Assembly (NCBI GenBank): GCA_950295325.1 | Contig: OX485803.1 | Location: 930,001 to 994,000, forward strand | Direction: 5' to 3' | From: Polytrichum commune | Lineage: Eukaryota > Streptophyta > Polytrichopsida > Polytrichales > Polytrichaceae | Length of the DNA: 64,000 bases | Shown: piece by piece, positions 10,903-21,459 of the stretch | How positions within the stretch are numbered: position 1 is the stretch's first letter | Layout: every line of letters starts with the position of its first letter | Notes under the pieces: model-generated | What the model saw: only the letters and a program-made list of their open reading frames with translations | Database searches by the model: none | Told to the model about the DNA's origin: nothing | Position numbers and translations under genes: made by a program

Positions 10903-12272
10903 AAAACCACATGTAGTACATGCAGTACATTTATATCCTATTTTACGTTCAAGTTCTTCAAAATAAATAAAACATGCCACCTTCTTACCTCCCCCTTTTA
11001 CTTGTTGTGCGAGTCAGGTCTTTAGCTCATGCAGGTTTCATAGACCACAAAACGTCCAGTGGAACTTCTCTCGGGTACTGTAAGTGGCACGGTCTGTCCC
11101 ACAGGGTAATGGCAACTACGCGACAATCATTGTAGACCAACATTCAACTCTAGTTTATAGAAATCCAGTACTGAATGATTGAATGACAGGGTGAAGACTG
11201 TCTGAAGCACCAATGACTGTCTGCATGACTCAACCTTTAATAAACGATTGATTGACTCAAACGACACAGTCTCAATGAGGATTTGATTGTCACACACGTC
11301 TTCACAGATACACTGCCTGACTTGTGTATGACTGAAGTACTGACTTAAGTATGACTGAAGTACTCAGTGAATTACTAAATAAGTACTGACCTGACTTGTG
11401 TATGACTAAATTACTAACTAACGTACTTATTGAATTACTCACAAATGATTTCATGCAGGGTTACATTGCCGAGTTGAAGGCCATTACAGAAAGCATTACC
11501 TAGGTCGTCCCAATATGACCGATAAAAGTTACATCAAACAATATCATCTTCACCAGCCAGTCTCTACATAGAGAAGGAACAATATTTCTTGTCAAAATTT
11601 CATGACGTGACTGTTTGGAATGCCACAGCATTGGATAAGAATACCGAATCTTTCTTGACATGAGGTCTGCATCATGAATGTTTACGTTTGCCTCTTCGTC
11701 CCTCTCTGCATCCCATAACAGACTAGCTAAGCAATCACGATAAGTTGAAAATATTCAAGTTTCAATGAACCTGCTCTATGACTTACGTATGACTGAAGTA
11801 CTGACTTAAGTATGACTGAAGTACTGGGTGAATTCCATACTAAGTATTGACCTGACTTGTGTATGACTAAATTACTGACTTAAGTATCAGTTAATTACAA
11901 CCTAAGTACTGACCTGACTAGTGTAGGACTGAATTGCTGACTTAAGTACTAACTGAAATACAACCTAAGTACTGACCTGACTAGTGTAGGACTGAATTAC
12001 TGACTTAAGTACTAAGTGAAATACAACGTAAGTACTAACATGACTGAAGTAAGGACAACAATTGTAGGAGCGCTAGCTCATCAATATTAGGACAACAACT
12101 GAATGGTGTGTCATATCAGATTCAAAAATGAAATCTGCTTTGTATTAAGTAGATGAGTACAAGTCAGCAGTCATTCGACTGTAGTCATATATCCTAAAGC
12201 CTAATGTACAATGGGTAGTATGCCATGTATAATTACATAATACTACAACACACCTACCCAAAAACGCCAGCG
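10903..12272. other. Convergent intergenic region of the MULE with tandem repeats
   Basis: Between the two convergent genes lies non-coding DNA. About 11,310-12,055 is filled with degenerate units built from TGACTTAAGTATGACTGAAGTACT and ACCTGACTNGTGTAGGACTGAATTACT. A second short block (11,140-11,290) has related GACTGAA phrases. No gene is seen. The repeats may supply termination signals for both genes; that is inference. Confidence 0.6.
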
Positions 12273-15200
12273 TCATCTGTGCCTATGTCTTCTGACTGCA
12301 CGAGATCGTTTTCTTGTGTATTTTCTTTGTGGTGTTTCCTTCTTATTGATCACTTTGACTGTCCACTCTGATCCCTTATGCTTCCCAGTTGTGAGGACTT
12401 CGAACAATGCCTCACATACGTACTGACGTTGTTTGATCGCATCCACCCTCTTATAATCAAACACACAGCCCTGCACATTGAATTACACTCTGTACAAGTC
12501 AGCTGTGGGACATAAGCATGTTAGGAACCAATAAAATTCTATGATACCTGCATTACTTGGTATTTGGACGGGGTTTTTCGATGCGCGGTGTCGCAACTGA
12601 CCTCGCGCAGGGTATGGGGTTTAGTTCTCAAGGCCTGAGTGTACTCCATTATGTTCTTCAGAACATAAAAGCCACATGCCCAACCAGAATTTTGTTGTGG
12701 CACGGGCGGTTGAATCCAAACATTCGGTGATTGAGCATTTCGCCACATGACCGATTGTTCTTGGTAGCCACTCCGCGCTGCCCACATCTTTGCTAAACGC
12801 GTGCGATTGGTTGAACCAGAATGTAGCCCACATTCTTTCAAGGAATCGAAGTGCCAAAACCCTTGATCCCCTAGAACGTACAAGGACCAGTGTTTTCCGC
12901 AAGTGAAGGGCACTAGTAGAGTAGTTATGTCCAACTGGGGCAAAGTTAGATACTTATCATGAAGGAAATCTATAAACACTTGAACATTTTCACTCGGGTG
13001 TAATCGAAGAAACCCAGTTAGGATAGGTATGAGGTAAGGGCTACAGACATGACACTTTACATCTTCTAGTGTAGGATTCAACCATGTCCGAACCCACTCC
13101 ATCATGTGGTTGGACAACTGACCATACCTAAAAGTTAGCGGTTCTATGTCGTACTTCCAGTCTAATGTTAGGAAATCACCCTTAAATGTGAACTCAAACA
13201 AAGGATTTGCTGCCCCACCTGCATTAGCCACAATCGTGTTCACTAGCTCTTCCAACCTGTATAACACACAAGTACAGCGATCAATTGTATTACATCAAAC
13301 AGATGTACTACGCGAATCAGGTGTAGTACACTAGACGTTTGAAGTACAACTATTAACTGTATGACATTATGATAACTCCATATAAATAACATAAACCAAT
13401 AAATTTGAATGTAATTCAACGTCGTTCTTACCTTCCATCAGACTTGAGCGTTGTCTGGGATATGACATCGTCTTGATCTAAGTCCACGGGTGTCGAAGAC
13501 ACCTTGCTCTTGGCACGCTGTTCGAGGACCTCCGAAACACAACTGGCGTCCTTTGACACTGCCCTGTGAGTTGAAGAGATAGAATTGGCGCCAACATCAG
13601 TGGGTGGTTGAGGTAAATCCAACTTTCGTGTGACTGAAACCCCCACAGTGTCGGTTGTCGTGATCAGAGCGGGTGACCTGTGAAACCAAGGTCCTTTTGT
13701 TGATCCCCTCTTCAGGTCAGTCGGTGTACACGGAGATTGAGAGTGCATCGTACACAGAAATGCATCGGGGGAGAGAGGCCGCGGGGATGACATTGTTTTG
13801 ACTGGCGTATCATGTGTTTCCTTCTCCGATTCGCCCAGTTCTTGCGGGGCAGTATTATCAGGCCTCTCCAAACAGTCAGTCCCTTCGGTTCGCAATGCAT
13901 CTTGTACTTCTGCGACGAACCCCCCTGGTAACTGCACTTCCTGGGCTTGGACAGGTGTAGTGAACTCACCCACCAAAGTACGAACGAGCGCGACATCTTC
14001 TGCAATGTCGTCCGTGGGATCCTCCAGACCTAACCCACTATATAACAAACTCAGCTGTAACCTCCGCAATGATTTCAGTTGTTCAATGGCATCAAGAACC
14101 CGGAGCTGCACGCACCTACTCTTATTGTGAACATCGCCAATTACAAGTGACCCAATGTCCGCATCCTCGCGAACGACCATTGCCGATGACAAAACCTGCA
14201 GTTTGAAGGACATAGAGCAACTTGTCATAAACAAACCAGAATATAATAATCTTTTTCAACTTACAATATAAGACGGTCAGTGTCATACCTCGTTGCACTT
14301 CGTCCTTCGCTGCTCTGAGACATCGTCCGAAAACCACATATCTTGCAGTTCAGCAGATCGTTGCATCCTCACCATGTCAGAGATGGCCCTGTGTGCTACT
14401 CTTCCAACAAAGGACCTGATTTTTTCCACAACTGCAACCTGTTTATCCGGGTCGTAACCTAGCAATGCAACTGTGTCCGAATGCAGATTGCTGTAGCTAT
14501 CAACTACTGAATTAATGACTGGAAATGTAGCCCAACCTGATAGCTCTAAATTATGGACTACATTAGTCAATGCAACAGACTTCTCCCTATCCACTGCAAA
14601 GTCTAGGATGTGCTACAAAGTAAGACCTGTATCTGGATGAGAAAGAGGGCATTTGTGACCATGTACTGTTCTGAAGAGCACCAAAAAAGCTCGCACTATA
14701 TGGGGACACTCTAGCTCAAGGGATAGAGGCTGGGTGCTGACAGTTTCTAACAACGTTTTCTCTATTTCTACCCACTCCTCGTGCGAGTGTGCCCAAGGAG
14801 AGGAAGGGATACCAGGCAGGGGCCATTCCTTGAGAATACGGTAAATAGGAGACCACCCCCACTTCTCCTGCTCGACGCGGCTTTTTTCTGCGTTGTCATA
14901 CTCCTCGAGCTTACCCTTGACGTAATTTGAGCGCAACTCGGCAATGTTTCCATGTGCAGCAGCCAGATTTGACTCATACACCCGGATGCGCATCAAGTAA
15001 AAGAGGTACTCCTTAAGGCGCATGAGTTCTTCGTACCTTTGCACGTCGGAATTGCTATTGAAACAAGATATTTGCGATTTGATTTTCTGGAGAAGCGCAA
15101 TGTGCTCATCTGGTTTGCAAGTATTCTGAAGCAAAAGAAATAAAACATGTCATTCAGTGTATTACATCTGAAGCACACAGGGTTTATGAATTACACATGC

Positions 15201-16780
15201 TGTAATTTAAACTGAATAAACGTCACATGCATTGAATGACATCTGAACCTAATGAAGGACGTCACAATCATTGAATGACAACTGAAACAGTCTGAAGGAT
15301 GTGCCCTGAAGTAGATTTACACACTCACCGAATTGCCGTACAGATACCAATGCCCAAATGCGCTCCCAAGCTTCACTCCAAGGGTGCCCTCCTCCACCAT
15401 CTTATGAAGAAACTCCATGCAACCCTGAGGGTCATTGAGGAGGTCTTTGGGCATCCAGTCGATGTCAACCTCGGTGATGAGGATGTACAGTCCACTGACC
15501 TCCACGGGTGTAGGCGGAGGAGGGATGCACTTGAAGATTTCTTCAGGGAATTTCAGCTTCGCTCGAGCCCACGCACGTTCTTCAACTTCCTTCCGGGTCA
15601 GAGAGTCATCTGGTGGCCTGTGGCTAACAATGCGGAAGTCACGACTGTCCTCAGGTTCACTAATCTCATGCGAAGGTTGGGTTGCGGCAGGCAGTGTGTC
15701 GCACTCGCTGTCATTCTTCGATGAATGACCTTGAGAGTGTCCTTCATCTGCATCGTCCATTGTGGCGTCGCTGTCATGGGAACCATCGCCCTCGGGACTA
15801 TCCAGGATTTCGACAACCGAGTCCCCTTGACTCACTGTAGACCGTGATACCTTGCACGGAACCTCTTGTCGTGCTGTGGGGGCAGCAATGGCGGCAAATT
15901 TGCGTCGCTTCGAAGTGGATAGGTGAGCGACATCGTCGAAGTCACGTTTCGGGTTGGCAGACGGCTTAGAAATCGTAGTACACGCCCAAACTTTACCGTA
16001 CTTCCTTGCAATCCTGTTAAGTTCGCCGTGATCACTCTTCTCCCACGTAGGGTACATCTTCAATGCAGCAGGTTCTTTGTACACCTTACATAGGTTAAAC
16101 ATCCTATGGTAAGAGGTCATGTTTTTATCCTTATGTAGTTCCTTGCAAAAAGTACAGGAAAAAGGATACCTACCATTCTTCAACCTCTCTGTAGTGACTC
16201 TAGAATCGGAATAAGCCTCAAGGATCAAAGCTTCGTACTCAGATTCCAGAAACAGAGCTGCACAGGGCTTTCGATTGTATGTCATAGTGCTCCTGTACAA
16301 ACGTTGTCCACCAAACAACTGCGAGCCACACAAATGTGTATTGTTCAATGTTTTGTTGAATTACTAAATGACACAGCTCACGCCTCGAAACACTGTGAAC
16401 AGAAGTCATCAGTGGTTGAGGCAGGGGCAGAATTCAAATTCACACCAAATAAAATGAAGCAATAGGTATGAGCAACAAAAACATACACCTAAACTAATTA
16501 GATTGAAGACAGTAGACAACAGAGAATCAACCTGTACCTAAAAAATGCAGGAAATGAAATGTCTTACCCCCGGTTGCCAACCAACGGCGCCGAACACCAC
16601 CATGTCAACAAATTTCTTCCGTCCCAGGAGAGAAATCAAGGCTGGGTCTTCAACGACGTGCAAGCGGTGCTTCAGGGCCTCTGGAACCAACTTTGCGGTT
16701 GTCCAGGGCACCTGCTTCTTCACTCCAGAGGTCTCCATACCTATGGTGATAATTGGAGTATAGCCAGAGTGAGGGTGCAT
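12273..16780 (-). CDS. MULE-borne Ulp1-like (C48) cysteine peptidase protein, seven exons
   Basis: Inferred exons on minus: 16780-16568, 16318-15329, 15125-14627, 14593-14289, 14195-13432, 13256-12548 and 12470-12273. They join in phase to about 1225 codons. The C-terminal third is a Ulp1-fold peptidase with its catalytic set: His in GKHWSLYV (about 1046), Asp in FWHFDSLKE (about 1061), Gln in PPVPQQNSGW (about 1111) and Cys in WACGFYVLKNI (about 1118), followed by a basic tail (RKYTRKRSRAVRRHRHR). The N-terminal part has a possible zinc-binding CTFCKELHKDK...YH...C motif and acidic and Ser/Thr-rich linkers; I recognise no other domain. Known relatives occur in Kaonashi MULEs; whether they deconjugate SUMO or another substrate is not settled by sequence. 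Start could also be the in-frame ATG at 16738. Confidence 0.82.
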
Positions 16781-17109
16781 GCATCATCGTGCCCACATTC
16801 CGAAGTCAGTGGAGGGAAAAGGGATATCAGATTAAATTGTAGGCCAAATCACACCAATTAGGAGTCAGTCAGTGAGTCATTCGAGTCAAGACCTAAACCT
16901 TGCACTTTGGTCCATGGCCCTAAAGAAAATGGTACACAGTAGTGCTGCAAATGAAGGAGTCATTAGCTGTGGGTTATTAACTAACTCTGAAATTAACTCT
17001 GAAATTAACTCTGAAATTGAGGGAATGCACATGAAAGAAGAGAAGTATAGGATTTAGTGACTGCACTGCTGATACCAAGATCCCTAAGAACAGAAGCCGT
17101 GAGAGAGTC
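16781..17109. other. MULE internal spacer
   Basis: About 330 bases upstream of the Ulp1-type gene, likely its promoter and 5' leader. It includes a threefold repeat of AACTCTGAAATT (about 16,980-17,020). No gene is seen. Confidence 0.4.
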
Positions 17110-17325
17110 AGAATACCTATGCTGATCATTGGAGCAGGCTTAGCAGGGTTAGCATCTGCAAGGCAATGTGCGACCTTAAAATTCCCCTCTTACTCCTCGA
17201 AGAGACAGATGGAGTGGGAGGAAGAGTCCAAACGCATTCATACGAAGCATTATTGCTGGACAGGGGGTTTCAGATGTTTAATTACCCTAAACTCGGAAGC
17301 ACACACAATTCTGGTCTACGAATGC
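17110..17325 (+). pseudogene. Captured fragment of an FAD-dependent amine-oxidase-like gene, frameshifted
   Basis: From 17119 one frame reads MLIIGAGLAGLASARQC, the Rossmann dinucleotide-binding motif GxGxxG of flavin oxidoreductases. The homology then shifts to another frame (from about 17175), reading KIPLLLLEETDGVGGRVQTH and LLLDRGFQMFNYPKL. Together these match the usual N-terminal order of FAD amine-oxidase/phytoene-desaturase-like proteins: dinucleotide fold, E.DGVGGR, DRGFQ. Only about 65 residues survive, the reading frame is broken, and the rest of the enzyme is absent. It sits inside the MULE between the Ulp1-type gene and the right end, so it looks like a transduplicated host fragment. 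No function is expected as a protein. Confidence 0.7.
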
Positions 17326-17490
17326 CGACGGCTACTCAAAACACCGAATCTCATATATTCCCCTGGCTACTCAAAACACCCAAAATCAAGAAATTCCCCC
17401 TGCTACCCAAAACACCCAAAATCGAAAATTTCCCCTGCGACTCAAAACACCGAAAATTGAAATTTCCCACGCCCACACAAAACACTGAGT
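17325..17490 (+). repeat. Degenerate ~37-bp tandem repeat (CTACTCAAAACACCNAAAAT)
   Basis: Four to five units of CTACTCAAAACACC followed by AAAATC...TTCCCCTG directly after the captured gene fragment. Confidence 0.7.
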
Positions 17491-18694
17491 TCCGAAAATG
17501 CGGAGTTGAGACCTAGAGTGCTTGCAATGAGAGAAGCTACCCAAGAGAAAAGAGAAAAACAAAGAGCTAAGAGAGGCTGTTGATGGATGGGTTATACCTT
17601 TGCTAAACCTGATCGCTCCTAATCCTCCACAATCGCACCTGCTTCACGATCGCGGCGCCTTCCTTCACCGCCCGCCGCGCCTCCAACCTCCAAACCAACC
17701 TTTCGCCTCTCGCCGCGCCTTCGGCCGCGACCCTAAACTCCAAACTTCGCCTTCGCCGCGCCTTCAACCTCCAAACTTCGCCCTTCCAACTAAGCCTTCC
17801 TTCTGCCTTCGAACTTGAAGAATCCCCTGCGCCCTGCCCCCGAATCTCCCGAATTCCCTGAAGAAACTCCACTAATCTAGAGCGGTAGATCCCGAATCCC
17901 CAGAATCAACTCCACTAATCTAGAGCAGGTAGATCCCAAGGGAGAAAACCTCAGGAAATCTGTGCATTACAAACCTCCGAAATGTGTGCACACAAACCGC
18001 CTCAAACACCAAAATGCTCAAACAGCTAGCGGCCTCCCTAAAACCTCCAGGATTCAACCCTTTCCTAAACCCAACTACACATCACCAGTAAGACAATGAT
18101 GAACAGATCGCCATTCAAACCCTACGTCGTGAAAAGACCGCCTAAAGCCACTCAAACCCGAATACGGCGTGAAGAGACACACTCAGCCACTCGAACCCAG
18201 GGTCACAGTGAATAGACACTTTGCGAACTCAATGACGCCCACCACCTTCAGGATCAAATCTGCAATCATTGCTTGCAAAATCTTCACACCTAACACAATC
18301 ATACACCCTAAAACCTTCATGACTTTGTCCTACCCTAAAGATCTTCACTCAATCACTACTATCCTCAACCCTAGACAGCAATAATCACTGGAAAAACATC
18401 TAATCTCTCAACAATCCAACGTCAGTCACTCTCAAATCATTGCACATCAAAACAAGCACACACTTCAGAAAGAGTTGGAGCCCCAAACCCTAAACCAATA
18501 TGAAGGACACCCTGTCTATTCACCTATCCTCGAAGGACGGGACCCTAGCCTCGAAGGACGCAACCCTTGCCGGACGCGGACTCCACAAAGGACGCGTCCG
18601 TGACGCAAACCCTCGTCCCTATCATCACCGTCGCGGCGCTACCCGACCATCCACGAATCTATCCATTGGTGACCGGTTCGACCGGTCACCTCGT
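17491..18694. other. MULE right-hand internal region
   Basis: A C-rich block (about 17,630-17,880, many CTCCAAACTTCGCC/CGCCGCGCC phrases) and further AC-rich DNA up to the right inverted repeat. Open frames here are a by-product of base bias; no protein family is recognised. It could hold more captured sequence too short or changed to identify. Confidence 0.4.
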
Positions 18695-18762
18695 CGGGCG
18701 GGCAGGTGAAGTTTTCACTGACACTACCCCCTAGAAGTTCGTAGGGGGTAGTTTAACGTCCG
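18695..18762 (-). repeat. MULE right terminal inverted repeat
   Basis: Reverse complement partner of 6478-6545. It contains the internal stem-loop ACCCCCTA-GAAGTTCG-TAGGGGGT. Confidence 0.8.
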
Positions 18763-18773
18763 GCCTCACTTTT
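18763..18773. repeat. Target-site duplication, right copy (11 bp)
   Basis: GCCTCACTTTT, identical to 6467-6477. Confidence 0.85.
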
Positions 18774-19615
18774 TATGAGGAAGTGCCTTAGGACCCTGCA
18801 CAAAGTAATGTGGGGTATTGTGACCATGAAATGTGAACTCCAAGGCCCACTATAAAGAGTCTATACCAAAAAATAAATTTAAATAAATAATCAAATAATT
18901 TTTTAAAAAATAATAAAATCATATGCAACCTACGGAAATTTGTAAAGTTATTTTAAGAAATGAGCCTTTTACTATCCACTAGGGGGGGGGGGTAATTATT
19001 GTTGGATTGCTAGGTGAGAATCACCACAAAAACAATTGTATTACAGGTTAGAGTCTTCCTTTTAGTGCTAATGAAGGTATTGTCACCCTTTTGCGGATCA
19101 CTTCTTACACCGTCTCGTTGGACAAATAGATTCTCAATAGCCATTGTGATTGGCTAAAGCCGGTGTTCTTCTAAAAGCGTTCTTGCATCCTTCTTACACT
19201 GCTACTATGAACGGTCAAAGTGGTGTTATTTTGTACTTAATGCCGCATATGGTTAATCACTTTTAACAATGACTTACTGGATTACACCGTTGCACTCATT
19301 CATTGACTATTTACATATGCAAAATAAGCGTCGCCAAAAGGGAGGTGTTACTTTAAGACACTACTATCTTAGTGTTCACTTCAAGACTGTAGAAGAGTTT
19401 CACTTTTACTCCAAAAACAACAAGCTCAACTCTCATGATTCTCACTAGGATTTGTTGGGTTGTGATGATGTACTTTTCTTCTCAAACCCCTATATGTGTT
19501 GAAATATTCAAAGTGTCCATAATAGGTGCACTTATTGTGATATACGGAGTAGGTAATTGGGGAACATAAATTGGTGAGACGGTTCACAAGCTCAATACAA
19601 TCTCCGGATGAAGGA
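18774..19615. other. AT-rich intergenic DNA
   Basis: No gene is seen. Contains a G-homopolymer (about 18,980) and AT-rich low-complexity sequence. Confidence 0.4.
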
Positions 19616-19619
19616 TATA

Positions 19620-20775
19620 CCGTACGTTAAGGGCAGCTTCGGCACAAAATAATTCTAAAAATAGACGCCGAAAATTTTGGAAAATTATTGACATTTTTTG
19701 CCGAATATAAAATTAATTAATTCTCAAAATTGCCAAAAAGTAAGAAATTTTAACTCCTCACTAGAATTTTACTTACACTGGAAGCATATATGAATTTTGA
19801 AGGAGAGAAGGTGCTCCTTTTGTAATCAAGCTCACTTACATTAGTCCACAAAGAATATGGGTTAAGAAGTAGCAAGACTCTAAGTGAGGCTTTTCAAATG
19901 TGTTGTACACAATTTTTTGGAGTCCAATTGAGCATAGAAGATGAAGTTTTATAGAATTATGTCCAACTAAAAAAAGTTGAGAAATCAAGTAATCTTCCAC
20001 CTCCAACAAGTTTTGTGTCAAAATAAGTCTTTATGCGAAAGATATGGACAAAACATTGCAGCCGTGTAAAGATCAAAAAATTAAAATGCGTTTGTAACAG
20101 TTTTTCAGAGCTCATTTGTGCATAGAAGATCAACATTTTTGGAATTTTGTTGCTCTAAGAAAAGTTTAGAAATCAAGTAATCTTCCACCTCCAACAAGTT
20201 TTGTGTCAAAATAAGTCTTTATGCGAAAGATATGGACAAAACATTGCAGCCGTGTAAAGATCAAAAAATTAAAATGCGTTCATAACAGTTTTTCGGAGCT
20301 CATTTGTGCATAGAAGATCAACTTTTTTGGAATTTTTTTGCTCTAAGAAAAGTTTAGAAATCAAGTAATCTTTCACCTCCAACAAATTTTATGTCATTTG
20401 AAGACTCTATGCAAAAGTTATGCGTGTTATAAAAATGAAGTCTAACTAGGTGCTTCACCTCAAACTTTACATATCCCATATGCATTGTTGAACACAACTC
20501 CACTCTACTTGTATAAAGCACAGAGCATTCTCAACTCTTCACAAAATCGTGAAAGATTTATATCTTTTGTAAAACTCTTCACACAAATTGTGAAATCGTG
20601 AATGAACATCCTTGTTTACTGTTAGATAATAACTTCTTGGATGTATGCCGAAATTGCATTATTAAACTATTTTAAATGCTGAAATTTTTAGTAATTTTTT
20701 TTGCCGCCGAACACTGTTTTTTTACTTTTAATAATTATTCGGCAAGAGAGCGCCGAAGCTGCCCTTAACGTACGG
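19620..20775. mobile_element. Non-autonomous TIR element, 1.16 kb, with internal 188-bp tandem repeats
   Basis: Ends are inverted copies of CCGTACGTTAAGGGCAGCTTCGGC, matching over 24 bases, flanked on both sides by TATA (a TA or TATA duplication). It has no coding capacity. A TA-type duplication would point to Tc1/mariner or a similar group, but the superfamily is not certain. Confidence 0.7.
19835..20435 (+). repeat. 188-bp tandem repeat, about three copies
   Basis: GAAATCAAGTAATCTTCCACC recurs at 19981, 20169 and (one change) 20357, exactly 188 bases apart. The units carry GTGTCAAAATAAGTCTTTATGC and CATAGAAGATCAAC. A more diverged partial copy precedes them. Confidence 0.85.
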
Positions 20776-20859
20776 TATACCATGTGTTGCTTTTGCTTGA
20801 AATCTTTGGTAATAAGTCCAGGCTACTTGTAGTATGGTACATGTGCCTAATTCGGTTAC

Positions 20860-21145
20860 TTATCTTGATTGGACACCTAGTACATTTGGGCGGTATATGG
20901 TTAGATGCGGCTCCAAGAATGGATACCAAAAAGATGTCATGTGTTTAAAAGAGATTGGATTGCGTGCTCAAAACTTGATAACCATAACAGGTTCAATAAT
21001 CAACATAAGGGGGGGGGGGGACTAATGTGCTCATTTAATGAACAAGATGTTCATATGAGTTTCACAAGTTATGAGGAAATTGGCCACGGCCTCAATTTGG
21101 ATTTGCTACCCATCTCATACTAATCGTGTGTTTCATATCCTAGGA
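20860..21145 (+). repeat. Dispersed repeat copy A (decayed)
   Basis: Resembles 35610-35870: both have TGGTTAGATGCGGCTCCAAG-like, GAATGGAYACCAAAAA and later GAGGAAATTGGC/GAGGCAATGGC phrases in the same order. Probably remnants of one mobile family; no intact frame. Confidence 0.5.
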
Positions 21146-21399
21146 GAAGTGACTTAATTGGTAAAAGTAACCATTTAAGACCCATCTACCTTATGCAATT
21201 AAACATTTGCAAAGAATTGCTCAAGCATGGAAAATCATACAACGAAAGTAAGTTTGCCCCTTTTATTGATTGACTCGGGTTAAGGTTGGCATATTATATA
21301 TGAAGCCTAAACTCTTTACCGCCACAAATCATGATACTTATGTCAAATATTGGTTATGATTGTGGAGTGTGTTTTTGAACGCACTTGAAGCTAGAATTG

Positions 21400-21400
<1 letters not shown>

Positions 21401-21447
<47 letters not shown>
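21401..21447. repeat. (CA)n microsatellite
   Basis: About 23 uninterrupted CA units, followed by an A run. Confidence 0.98.

Positions 21448-21449
<2 letters not shown>

Positions 21450-21459
<10 letters not shown>

Larger units (their letters stand above)
6478..18762. mobile_element. Complete autonomous Mutator-like element with transposase and Ulp1-type peptidase genes
   Basis: A 12,285-bp element bounded by inverted ends (GGGAGACGTTAAAC... against CGGACGTTAAAC... on the other strand) and by an 11-bp identical target duplication. Inside are two convergent genes: a MURA-type transposase on plus (7621-10902) and a C48/Ulp1 peptidase gene on minus (12273-16780). MULEs carrying a Ulp1-like gene are known in plants as Kaonashi (KI-MULE/CUMULE) elements, and this one fits that class. 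Near the right end it carries a broken fragment of an FAD oxidoreductase-like host gene. Since both genes stay open over all inferred splice junctions and the target duplication is perfect, the insertion looks recent and possibly active. Confidence 0.88.

Noticed and set aside
13798-14130. Plus-strand open frame inside the Ulp1-type gene
   Set aside because: Shadow of exon 5 on the opposite strand; Ser-rich by base bias only.
17603-17872. 89-codon minus-strand frame near the MULE right end
   Set aside because: Arg/Glu/Ala-rich translation of a C-rich repeat-like block; no domain seen.
21401-21447. CRISPR-like or regulatory reading of regular repeats
   Set aside because: It is a plain dinucleotide microsatellite; none of the arrays in the window has the spacer layout of CRISPR, and the DNA is eukaryotic.
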